The notes beneath the pieces were generated by a model. That model made no database searches. It was not told the DNA's origin and worked only from the letters and a program-made list of their open reading frames with translations. Positions 1 through 6,475 of a stretch of 7,050 nucleotides of DNA are shown piece by piece (within the stretch, counting starts at the first letter, position 1; the number at the start of each line of letters is the position of its first letter). The position numbers and the translations under genes are program-made. The stretch comes from DASYQV01 sp036005125 (GTDB taxonomy: Bacteria; Acidobacteriota; Vicinamibacteria; Vicinamibacterales; UBA2999), in contig DASYQV010000325.1 in the NCBI GenBank assembly GCA_036005125.1, forward strand, positions 1 to 7,050, in the 5' to 3' direction.

Positions 1-164
1 GGTGGCTCAAGGATAAGTTCGGCCTGTCATGGCAGGTTGTTCCGACCGTTCTGTCCAGGCTGCTCAAGGATCCGGATCCTGCCAAGGCAGGAAGAGCCAT
101 GCAGGCGATGCTTCAAATGAAGAAGTTCGACATTGAGAGGCTGAAGCGCGCGCACGCTGGATAG
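1..164 (+). CDS. VOC/PhnB-like family protein, C-terminal fragment
   Basis: An open frame enters from the left edge (first full codon at 3) and ends at TAG 162-164, leaving 53 residues. It begins WLKDKFGLSWQVVP and continues with DPDPAKAGRAMQAMLQMKK and a short basic tail. The segments KDKFGLSWQ, DPDPAKA and MQAMLQMKK match, from memory, the C-terminus of proteins annotated as VOC superfamily or '3-demethylubiquinone-9 3-methyltransferase domain' (PhnB-like). These are small glyoxalase-fold cytoplasmic proteins of about 150-160 residues whose substrate is usually unknown; the methyltransferase name is historical and should not be read as a proven activity. The metal- or substrate-binding part lies outside the window. 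The next gene starts only 6-21 bp after this stop, so the two could share a transcript. Confidence 0.85.
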   Translation, partial: WLKDKFGLSWQVVPTVLSRLLKDPDPAKAGRAMQAMLQMKKFDIERLKRAHAG

Positions 165-179
165 CGGCGCGTGCTTTTG

Positions 180-1541
180 ATGGCCATGAGCATCAGATCG
201 AATTCACGCGGGCGGGTCCGATGCCGAAGGGCGGCATTGATAACCATCGGTGTCCTCGCGGCGTCGCTTGCGCAGATGCACGGGTTCGAGGGCCCTTCGA
301 CTGCGCTCATGGCAGGCCAGACAACGCCGGCGAGCCACGCATTGCGAAGGGTCGCCCTCTATGCCGCGGTGGGGCCCGAGCTCACTCTGTACGACGTCGA
401 CATCGACGCCGCCACGCTCGTCAAGCGAACGTCGGTGACGCTTCCTGCCAGCGTGCAGGAGGCCTGGCCCCATCCGTCGAAACCGTTGCTCTATGTCGCG
501 TGGAGTACGACGGGGCCGCCTTCCGGCGCAGTCCCGCGAGCCGCCACACAAGCCGGCGCGCGGCACGGTGTCAGCGCGTTCAGCATCGATCCCCGGTCAG
601 GAGCATTGCATCCGCACGGCGAGCCCGCATCTCTCCCGTCGCGTCCGATTCATATGACGGTCGACAAGGACGGCGGCCATTTACTCTTTGCCTACAACGA
701 CCCGAGCGGCATCAGCGTCCAGAAACTGGAACGGGACGGGACCATCGGCTCGCGCGTCGCGCAGCCGACCACGCTCGACGGCGGAATCTACGCGCATCAG
801 GTACGCGTGGACCGCTCCAACAATATGGTCGTTCTCGTGACCCGTGGTAACGGGCCGACGCGGGACAAACCTGAAGATCCCGGGGCGCTGAAGGTATTCG
901 GCTACAAAGATGGTGTGTTGAGGAATCGAGCTTCGATCGCTCCGGGCGGAGGGTTCAACTTTCAGCCCCGGCATCTCGACTTCCACCCTTCGCGGCCGTG
1001 GGTATTCGTGACGCTGGAACGGCAGAACAAGCTGCAGGTCTATCGGAGCCTGGACGACGGGAGCCTCAGTGCGGCGCCTTTGTTCACGAAGGACACCCTG
1101 GCGGATCCCGGCGGCGCCGGTCGTCCCGGGCAGGCGGTGAGCACCGTTCACGTGCATCCGAACGGGAGGTTCGTGTATCTCGCCAACCGGGCCAGCGGCA
1201 CCACCGAGTTCCAGGGCATGTCCGTCTTTGCCGGCGGAGAAAACAGCATCGCCGTTTTCGCGATCAACGAAGATAGCGGCGAGCCGACCTTGATTCAGAA
1301 CATCGGTACGCGAGGGTTCCATCCGCGAACGTTCGCGCTCGACTCGGGCGGCCGCATTCTCGTGGTCGGCAATCAGAATCAGGTGGCTGTGCGCGAAAGC
1401 AACATTGTGAGGACCGTTCCCGCCGGCCTGACTGTGTACCGCGTCCGCGACGATGGCAGGCTCGAGTTCGCGCGGAAGTACGACGTCGAAACGGGCGGCG
1501 CGCGGAATCTCTTCTGGATGGGGCTCGTGTCGCTTCCTTGA
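180..1541 (+). CDS. Exported lactonase-family seven-bladed beta-propeller protein
   Basis: About 453 residues, ending at TGA 1539-1541. A basic N-terminus (RGRVRCRR) precedes a hydrophobic stretch, AALITIGVLAASLAQ, which looks like a signal peptide or membrane anchor, so the protein probably acts outside the cytoplasm. The rest is a string of beta-propeller blades with the lactonase/YbhE (PF10282-type) pattern: ends such as VSAFSIDPRSGAL and SIAVFAINEDSGEPTL, and blade starts such as HVHPNGRFVYLANR and FHPRTFALDSGGRILVVGN. Characterised relatives include 6-phosphogluconolactonase and muconate-cycloisomerase-like proteins, but an exported member need not have either activity and the substrate is unknown. 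It is longer than the roughly 330-400 residues usual for the family because of the N-terminal extension and a loop around residues 225-240. The start is uncertain: GTG 171, ATG 180 and ATG 186 are all in frame and none has a convincing Shine-Dalgarno. ATG 180 was chosen as the first ATG. Confidence 0.85.
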   Translation: MAMSIRSNSRGRVRCRRAALITIGVLAASLAQMHGFEGPSTALMAGQTTPASHALRRVALYAAVGPELTLYDVDIDAATLVKRTSVTLPASVQEAWPHPSKPLLYVAWSTTGPPSGAVPRAATQAGARHGVSAFSIDPRSGALHPHGEPASLPSRPIHMTVDKDGGHLLFAYNDPSGISVQKLERDGTIGSRVAQPTTLDGGIYAHQVRVDRSNNMVVLVTRGNGPTRDKPEDPGALKVFGYKDGVLRNRASIAPGGGFNFQPRHLDFHPSRPWVFVTLERQNKLQVYRSLDDGSLSAAPLFTKDTLADPGGAGRPGQAVSTVHVHPNGRFVYLANRASGTTEFQGMSVFAGGENSIAVFAINEDSGEPTLIQNIGTRGFHPRTFALDSGGRILVVGNQNQVAVRESNIVRTVPAGLTVYRVRDDGRLEFARKYDVETGGARNLFWMGLVSLP

Positions 1542-1561
1542 CGCCACCGCTGCGCCAGAGC

Positions 1562-1638
1562 GATTCATGATTCTTGATTCATGATTCATGATTGGCCTAC
1601 GCAGGTGAATCAAGAATCAAGAATCAAGAATCAAGAAT
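1562..1638. repeat. Heptanucleotide repeat island forming a long imperfect hairpin
   Basis: The left arm (1562-1593) consists of heptads GATTCAT, GATTCTT, GATTCAT, GATTCAT and a partial GATT. The right arm (1607-1638) is four exact copies of GAATCAA plus a partial GAAT. The arms are roughly reverse complements in register across a 13-nt GC-rich loop (1594-1606). From the loop outward, GATT pairs perfectly with AATC; two heptads then pair with one A-A mismatch each, the third (GATTCTT) is perfect, and the outermost is poorer. The island is strikingly AT-rich against its surroundings and fills most of the gap between two same-strand exported beta-propeller genes, ending 5 nt before the next ribosome binding site. 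No T-tract follows it, so it is not a classic intrinsic terminator. It may be a genome-wide short tandem repeat, a slippage product, or an mRNA structure that limits read-through or translation. Confidence 0.85.
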
Positions 1639-1643
1639 GATCC

Positions 1644-1648
1644 TGAGG
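1644..1648 (+). promoter_or_regulatory. Ribosome binding site of the LVIVD-repeat gene
   Basis: The sequence TGAGG lies 8 nt before ATG 1657 and supports that start. It sits directly after the heptad hairpin, so the hairpin's 3' arm would be close to the initiating ribosome if transcribed from upstream. Confidence 0.6.
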
Positions 1649-1656
1649 CAAGTGAC

Positions 1657-3138
1657 ATGACAGGACGTTACCTCGCTTTCCTGGTAGTGGCCGTTGCTCT
1701 GGCCGCGGGTGTGGCAGCGCAGCAGCGGGCGGAGAAAAGCAACTTGGAACTGGTCGGCTCGAGCGACCTTCAGGGTCGCAGCGCCTACCAGCCGGTGATC
1801 CACAAACAGGGTGATCGTTGGATCCTGTATGTCGGCCATCACGGCGGCGTGGCGATCAATCCCGTGACAGCGAAAGAGGAAACCAACGGCACGTCGATCC
1901 TGGACGTCAGCGATCCGAAACGACCGAAATACCTGGCCCACATTCCGGGAGACGCGGGTAAGGGCGAAGGCGGAGGAGCACAGATGGTCCGCGTCTGCAG
2001 CGGCGCCGATCTGCCACGCGCGGACAAGAGCAAGGTCTATCTGCTCCGCAGCTTCGGTACCGTCGGTCACGAAGTATGGGACGTCACGGACCCCGCCAGA
2101 CCAGGCCGCGTGACCGTCGTGGTCAACGGTCTGCGCGACACGCACAAGAGCTGGTGGGAATGCGATACCGGCATCGCCTACATCGTCTCCGGCCCTCGCG
2201 ACTGGCGCACCCGCCGCATGACCCAGATCTACGACCTGGGCGACCCGTCGAAGCCGGTGTTCATCCGCGACTTCGGTCTGCCGGGCCAGCAGCCCGGGTC
2301 GACGGGTCCGGTGCCGACCGATCTGCACGGTCCGATCTCGACCGGACCGAAAGGCAACCGCGTGTACTTCGGGTACGGCACGGCCGTCAACGGTGTCGTG
2401 CAGGTCGTCGATCGCGAGAAGTTGTTGAACGGGCCGAAAGAGCCGACCGATGCCAATCTCGTGTACCCGCAGATCTCGAGGCTCGATCTCCCCGAGGACG
2501 CGGGCGCGCACACCGCTTTCCCACTGCTGGACATGGCGATCGCCGAGTATGCCAATCAGAAGAGACGTCCTGTTGCCGCGGCATCGACGACGGCAGCAGA
2601 CGGCGGGCATGGCGAGGCTGCGGCCTCGCACCACACGCAGATGCGCCGCGACTTCATCGCTGTGGTCGGCGAAACGACCGCCAACGAGTGCTTCGAGAAC
2701 AGGCAGGTCCTGCGGATGGTCGACGTCAGCATGGAAACGAAGCCTCTCGGTGTGGCCACGTGGACCGTGCCTGAAGCGAGCGGCAATTTCTGCGAGCGCG
2801 GGGGCCGGTTCGGCGCGCACTCGTCGAACGAGAACATGACCCCTATCTATTACAACCGCGTCCTCTTCATCGCGCACTTCAACGCCGGTGTGCGGGCGCT
2901 CGACATCCGCGACCCGTTCAACCCGAAGGAGATCGCGTATTACATTCCGGCCGTTACGAGCAGGACGGACAAGCGGTGCGTCGGAACCGGCGCGGGCGAG
3001 CGCTGCAAGGTGGCGATCCAGACCAATAATGTCGAAGTGGACGATCGCGGCTACATCTACATCGTCGACCGCGCCAACACGGGATTGCACATCCTCGAGC
3101 TGACGGGCGCCGCGCGCAAGGTCGCCAATTTCAAATGA
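1657..3138 (+). CDS. Exported LVIVD-repeat beta-propeller protein of unknown function
   Basis: A complete 493-residue protein starting at ATG 1657 behind a TGAGG ribosome binding site. Residues 1-22 form a typical Sec signal peptide (hydrophobic LAFLVVAVALAAGVAAQ, likely cleaved near VAA-Q), so it is probably periplasmic or secreted. The body carries LVIVD-type blade motifs: TSILDVSDPKRPKYLAHIPG (79-98), HEVWDVTDPARPGRVTVV (138-155), TQIYDLGDPSKPVFIRDFG (189-207), RMVDVSMETKPLGVA (353-367), VRALDIRDPFNPKEIAYYI (412-430) and IYIVDRANTGLHILEL (467-482). These predict a beta-propeller like other LVIVD (PF08309-type) proteins, for which I know no established enzymatic activity. Six cysteines (114, 169, 345, 379, 441, 450) could form disulfides in an oxidising compartment; 441 and 450 flank a Gly-rich loop. 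Residues 307-329 form an Ala/Gly/His-rich insertion that looks like a flexible linker. A distant link to selenium-binding-protein/methanethiol-oxidase propellers is possible but I cannot show it. Confidence 0.88.
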   Translation: MTGRYLAFLVVAVALAAGVAAQQRAEKSNLELVGSSDLQGRSAYQPVIHKQGDRWILYVGHHGGVAINPVTAKEETNGTSILDVSDPKRPKYLAHIPGDAGKGEGGGAQMVRVCSGADLPRADKSKVYLLRSFGTVGHEVWDVTDPARPGRVTVVVNGLRDTHKSWWECDTGIAYIVSGPRDWRTRRMTQIYDLGDPSKPVFIRDFGLPGQQPGSTGPVPTDLHGPISTGPKGNRVYFGYGTAVNGVVQVVDREKLLNGPKEPTDANLVYPQISRLDLPEDAGAHTAFPLLDMAIAEYANQKRRPVAAASTTAADGGHGEAAASHHTQMRRDFIAVVGETTANECFENRQVLRMVDVSMETKPLGVATWTVPEASGNFCERGGRFGAHSSNENMTPIYYNRVLFIAHFNAGVRALDIRDPFNPKEIAYYIPAVTSRTDKRCVGTGAGERCKVAIQTNNVEVDDRGYIYIVDRANTGLHILELTGAARKVANFK

Positions 3139-3156
3139 CGTGTGCGTGCCGATTGC

Positions 3157-3192
3157 CGTAGGCCGCATCTTTAGCCCGTTATGCGGCCTACG
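3157..3192. terminator. Perfect 12-bp stem palindrome between convergent genes
   Basis: CGTAGGCCGCAT (3157-3168) is exactly reverse-complemented by ATGCGGCCTACG (3181-3192), with a 12-nt loop. TTGC (3153-3156) can also pair with GCAA (3197-3200) across a 4-nt bulge, giving a longer structure. It lies 18 bp after the stop of the + strand LVIVD gene and 27 bp beyond the stop of the - strand peptidase gene, so a bidirectional transcription stop is the simplest reading. Neither side has a U-tract, so a REP-like dispersed palindrome is an equally fair label. Confidence 0.6.
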
Positions 3193-3219
3193 AATGGCAA
3201 CTCGAGGCTCCTCGGCGCC

Positions 3220-5382
3220 TCATTGGTGAGGGTTCTCGTACGTTTCCACGCGCTTGCCGAGCAGCCATTTGTCGAACCAGCCAACCATGTGCTGCAGGCG
3301 TTCGACGCGGTGCCACGGTTTGCCCGAGCGCGAGAGCTCGTGATTCTCGTTCGGGAAGCGCACCATGACGGTGGGTCGCTTCAGATATTTCAACGCGCGG
3401 AACAACTGCTCGCCGCCACCGGGCGGCGGCGTGCGCCAGTCCTCGTCTCCCAGGATGAACATCATCGGCGTCTGGATCTTCGCCGCGTAGGTAACCGGCG
3501 AGCGGCGTGCGAACTCCGCCGGGTCCTCGAACGGGGCCTTGTGGAACCAGGTTCTCGTGAACAGCGTGAAGTCCGTCGTGTACCAGAGACTCGCCCAGTC
3601 CGCGATATCGCGCTGGCTGACCGCCGCCTTGAAGCGCGTTGTCTGCGTGACGATCCAGTCGGTCAGCAGTCCTCCGCCGCTGCCGCCCGTGACCCCCATG
3701 CGCCTGTCGTCGATGTATCCCTTCTTCAGGATCTCGTCCACGCCGGCCATCAGGTCCCGGTAATCGTCGCCCGGATACCTGAACTGAATGACGTTGCCGA
3801 ACTCCTGTCCGTAGTTGGAGCTTCCACGCGGGTTCGTGAAAACGACGACATAGCCGCGGGCGGCAAGCCACTGGAACTCGTGCGTGAACGTGTTGCCGTA
3901 CGCCGTGTGCGGGCCGCCGTGGATCTCGAGAATCAGCGGGTACTTCTTCGACGCGTCGAACGAGGGCGGCTTCAGGATCCAGCCCTGAATCCTGCGTCCG
4001 TCGAAGCTCGTGTACCACATCTGTTCGGGCTCGCTCAGCCTGAGCCCGCCGAACAATTCGTCGTTGAAGGTCGTGAGCTTCATCGACGTGCCGGTTGCCG
4101 CGTCCAGGAGGTGGAGATCGCCAAGCGTGGTCTGCGTGGAGATGATCGTCGCGAGGCGCTGGCCGGTCTGGTCGGCCGTAAATGACGTCAGGTCCTGGCT
4201 GCCGGACGTCACAGGCACGACGCGTCCGCGTTCAACATCGACACGCACCAGGTTCGCGTTGCCCTGTTCGCCGACCCTCACGAACAGCGTCCGCCCGTCG
4301 CGGCTCCATACGGGGTTGGATGGATGCTGCCCGCGCGGCGCGCGCTGGTCGCCGCCGACGCCGCCGTCCACATCGAAGTCGTAGCCGGCTGTGAGGTTGC
4401 GCGGCCCACCGTCCGGGAGATCGACGACGAACAGGTCGGGCTGGCTGTACGAACGCTCGGGGTCGCCGTGGAGCGTTCCGACGAACGCAATGCGCTTCCC
4501 ATCGGCCGATGGCGTGAACGCGCCGATGCTTCCCTCGATGCTTGCAATCCGTGCCGGTTCGCCGCCGTTCTTCGACACGGCCCAGAGGTCGCTGTCGTCG
4601 GGGTAGTAGTACGGCTCTCGTCGGCGATCCGAGGTGAAGAACAGACGCGAGCCGTCCGGCGACCAGTGGAAGTCGTTCTCGGTGAATTCGCCCGGGGTGA
4701 GCTGCTTCGGTCTACTCAGCGGTGTGCCCCCGTCCGGCACCGCCACGCTCCAGATATGCGACGGCCGGTCCGGTTCGAGGTAGCCGGATCCGGGTATGCC
4801 GTTGGCGCGATACGCTGCGCGCGTGATCACGCGCACGTCCGATTGACGAGGTGGCTCTCCCTGCTTGTCGCTGTCCTTTTTGTCGAAGGCGAGATCAGCC
4901 GCGGTGTCCGTGGCGATGAACGCGATGGTCCGGCCGTCGGGCGACCAGGCCGGATTGTTGGCGCCGCGCGCGGTTTCGGTGATGATGCGCGGCTCGCCGC
5001 CGTCCATGGCCATCACGGCAATCTGCGAGGCCTGCGGGCGGCCGTCCTTCTCGACGGAACGGACGAACGCCAGACGCCGGCCGTCCGGTGACCATCGCGG
5101 TGCGGAGTCGCGCGTGCCGCTCGTCAGCGCCCGCGGAGGCTCGCGGCCGTCGGTTCGAGCCAGCCAGATCGCGGTTTCGTACAGGTCTCGTTTTTCGTTC
5201 ACGGCAACGCGGACAAAGGCGACCCGCGAACCATCGGGTGCGATCTGCGGATCGGCCACCCAGACGAACTTGAACAGGTCCCTTTCCGTGATGGCGCGTC
5301 GTTCGGCGCCCGATGGCCAGGCCGCGAACGCCAGGACGACCACGGCGCATGCGAGGGCCGCGCGGCTGCGGGAACAGACCAT
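3220..5382 (-). CDS. Secreted S9C-family prolyl-oligopeptidase-type serine peptidase
   Basis: A 720-residue protein read leftward from ATG 5382-5380. A longer frame begins at 5478, but its extra 32 residues lack signal character and overlap the divergent gene. AAAGGAG sits 8 nt before ATG 5382, and the protein then opens with a good signal peptide (MVCSRSR, then ALACAVVVLAFAAW, likely cleaved after SGA at residue 26). Residues of about 45-430 hold PD40/WD40-like propeller blades (WSPDGRRLAFVR, WSPDGRTIAFIA, WSPDGSRLFFTS, WSRDGRTLFVRV). The C-terminal alpha/beta-hydrolase domain has an HGGP oxyanion-hole motif (488-491), nucleophile Ser568 in GVTGGSGGG, Asp648 in GDEDWRTPP and His681 in ENHELSRSGKP. 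All three catalytic residues are therefore present. The family includes acylaminoacyl-peptidases and dipeptidyl-peptidase-like enzymes that cut short peptides; the export signal suggests scavenging of peptides outside the cytoplasm. The exact specificity cannot be read from the sequence. Confidence 0.95.
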   Translation of the reverse strand: MVCSRSRAALACAVVVLAFAAWPSGAERRAITERDLFKFVWVADPQIAPDGSRVAFVRVAVNEKRDLYETAIWLARTDGREPPRALTSGTRDSAPRWSPDGRRLAFVRSVEKDGRPQASQIAVMAMDGGEPRIITETARGANNPAWSPDGRTIAFIATDTAADLAFDKKDSDKQGEPPRQSDVRVITRAAYRANGIPGSGYLEPDRPSHIWSVAVPDGGTPLSRPKQLTPGEFTENDFHWSPDGSRLFFTSDRRREPYYYPDDSDLWAVSKNGGEPARIASIEGSIGAFTPSADGKRIAFVGTLHGDPERSYSQPDLFVVDLPDGGPRNLTAGYDFDVDGGVGGDQRAPRGQHPSNPVWSRDGRTLFVRVGEQGNANLVRVDVERGRVVPVTSGSQDLTSFTADQTGQRLATIISTQTTLGDLHLLDAATGTSMKLTTFNDELFGGLRLSEPEQMWYTSFDGRRIQGWILKPPSFDASKKYPLILEIHGGPHTAYGNTFTHEFQWLAARGYVVVFTNPRGSSNYGQEFGNVIQFRYPGDDYRDLMAGVDEILKKGYIDDRRMGVTGGSGGGLLTDWIVTQTTRFKAAVSQRDIADWASLWYTTDFTLFTRTWFHKAPFEDPAEFARRSPVTYAAKIQTPMMFILGDEDWRTPPPGGGEQLFRALKYLKRPTVMVRFPNENHELSRSGKPWHRVERLQHMVGWFDKWLLGKRVETYENPHQ

Positions 5383-5419
5383 GAGCTGCGCTCCTTTGCA
5401 AGGCCAATTATGATGCAGT
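5383..5419. promoter_or_regulatory. Short divergent promoter region (peptidase / ypdA)
   Basis: Only 37 bp separate the divergent start codons, so both promoters must overlap each other or the coding regions. On + the hexamer TATGAT (5409-5414) resembles a -10 box and ends 5 nt before the ypdA ATG. On - the overlapping hexamer CATAAT (5412-5407) resembles a -10 box for the peptidase gene and would give a leader of about 20 nt containing the AAAGGAG site. No good -35 box is visible at normal spacing on either strand, so these assignments are tentative. Confidence 0.35.
5391..5397 (-). promoter_or_regulatory. Ribosome binding site deciding the peptidase start
   Basis: On the - strand this reads AAAGGAG, a near-consensus Shine-Dalgarno 8 nt before ATG 5382. 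It fixes the start there and argues against the upstream ATG at 5478. Confidence 0.8.
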
Positions 5420-6406
5420 ATGCCCGTTCGCGACGTTCTCATCATCGGGGCGGGGCCGTCGGGCCTTGCCGCAGCCATTGCCGCCCAGCAGCAGGATCTC
5501 GATTACGTGATCGTCGAGAAGGGCGTGCTGGTCGATGCCATCTTCCATTTCCCCGTCTACATGGTGTTCTTCACCACGCCCGAGCTGCTCGAAATCGGCG
5601 GCCTGCCGCTCGTCACGCCGTTCGAGAAGCCGACGCGCCTCGAAGCGCTGAAGTACTACCGCCGCGTGGTCGACACCTTCGGTCTGCAGATCTCGTTTCA
5701 CGAGCGGGTCACCGCGATCGATCGCGAGGACGGTGTCTTCGCGGTTGAGACCACGCACGCCCGTGGCGGACGCCGCGTCCGGCATGCCCGCGCGGTGGTG
5801 ATGGCGATCGGCTATTACGATCACCCGAATTTTCTTGGCGTCCCCGGCGAGGACCTGCCGCACGTGTCTCATTACTATGACGAGGCGCATCCGTACTATC
5901 GGCATCGTGTCGTCATCGTCGGCGGCAAGAACTCGGCGGCGGAAGCGGCGCTCGAGCTCTATCGCGCCGGCGCGGAGGTGACGCTCGTGCATCGCCATGC
6001 GACGCTTGGCGACTCCATCAAGTACTGGGTGAAGCCCGACATCGAGAACCGGATCAAGGCGGGCTCCATTGCCGCGCGGTTCGAGGCCACGGTGACCGAG
6101 ATCACCCCGACGTATGTGGCGATCGACCAGCACGGCCGCCGCGAAGAGCTCCCGGCCGAGCGCGTGTTCCTGCTGACGGGCTACCACCCGGACGTCGACC
6201 TGATGCGCGCCGCCGGCGTGCGGTGCAACGAGGACACGCTGGCGCCCGAGTACAACCCGGAGACGCTCGAGACCAACGTGCCGAACCTGTTCGTCGCGGG
6301 CGGCGCGGTGGCCGGGCGGCACACGGGGATGATCTTCATCGAGAACGGACGCTTCCACGGCGAGAAGATCATCGCGCTCCTCGCAGAGCGGTTGCGACGC
6401 GATTAG
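5420..6406 (+). CDS. ypdA: YpdA-family bacillithiol-disulfide-reductase-like FAD/NADPH oxidoreductase
   Basis: A complete 328-residue cytoplasmic flavoprotein, the usual length for YpdA/Bdr. The N-terminal FAD-binding motif is DVLIIGAGPSG (5-15). The YpdA hallmark block FHFPVYMVFFTTPELLEIGG follows at 42-61. The NADPH-binding motif is VVIVGGKNSAAEAALEL (164-180), with the family-typical GGKNSA instead of GxGxxG. SIKYWVKPDIENRI (199-212) and the C-terminal FAD-contact segment GMIFIENGRFHG (303-314) also match the family. Firmicutes YpdA is known to reduce oxidised bacillithiol (BSSB) with NADPH. Here residue 14 is Ser (TCG at 5459-5461), whereas S. aureus YpdA has Cys14 in GGGPCG. The only cysteine in the protein is Cys269, so no thioredoxin-reductase-type CxxC is present and electrons must pass directly from the flavin or by another route. 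ATG 5420 has no Shine-Dalgarno and may start a leaderless message. Assignment to the family is firm; the bacillithiol substrate is inferred. Confidence 0.92.
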   Translation: MPVRDVLIIGAGPSGLAAAIAAQQQDLDYVIVEKGVLVDAIFHFPVYMVFFTTPELLEIGGLPLVTPFEKPTRLEALKYYRRVVDTFGLQISFHERVTAIDREDGVFAVETTHARGGRRVRHARAVVMAIGYYDHPNFLGVPGEDLPHVSHYYDEAHPYYRHRVVIVGGKNSAAEAALELYRAGAEVTLVHRHATLGDSIKYWVKPDIENRIKAGSIAARFEATVTEITPTYVAIDQHGRREELPAERVFLLTGYHPDVDLMRAAGVRCNEDTLAPEYNPETLETNVPNLFVAGGAVAGRHTGMIFIENGRFHGEKIIALLAERLRRD

Positions 6407-6455
6407 TGAACAGGAAGTGAAGCCGGGCGTCTCTCCCTGTTTGAAGCTGTGGAAT

Positions 6456-6469
6456 GTCTCGACCGAGAC
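6456..6469. promoter_or_regulatory. Small palindrome before the nucleotidyltransferase start
   Basis: GTCTCG and CGAGAC flank a 2-bp centre (AC), giving a 14-bp near-palindrome that ends 6 bp before GTG 6476. It could be an operator or a hairpin affecting initiation, but a 6-bp arm in GC-rich DNA can also arise by chance. Confidence 0.2.
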
Positions 6470-6475
6470 CGCGAC

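Noticed and set aside
1562..1638. CRISPR array
   Set aside because: The units are 7 bp, contiguous and without unique spacers, and the two arms have opposite polarity.
1624..3168. A 514-codon open frame on the - strand across the LVIVD gene
   Set aside because: It mirrors a well-supported + strand gene with a signal peptide, ribosome binding site and repeat motifs; its product is Arg/His/Asp-rich with no recognisable domain, as expected of antisense frames in GC-rich DNA.
3181..4185. A 334-codon + strand open frame opposite the S9 peptidase
   Set aside because: It lies opposite the catalytic domain, whose triad is intact on the - strand; the + product has no domain signature and starts inside the palindrome.
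5383..5478. N-terminal extension of the peptidase to ATG 5478
   Set aside because: It would overlap the divergent ypdA start, lacks signal-peptide character and ignores the strong AAAGGAG site before ATG 5382.
5410..5748. Alternative start of ypdA at ATG 5410 or 5413
   Set aside because: Neither is in frame with the FAD-binding motif; the 5410 frame gives an unrelated 112-residue shadow product.
6409..6441. Terminator hairpin after ypdA (AACAGG pairing with CCTGTT)
   Set aside because: The stem is only 6 bp with a 21-nt loop and only a 3-nt T run follows, too weak to call.
6449..6475. Upstream GTG 6449 as the nucleotidyltransferase start
   Set aside because: It is in frame but adds nine charged residues with no ribosome binding site; GTG 6476 gives the family-typical start. 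It cannot be excluded completely.
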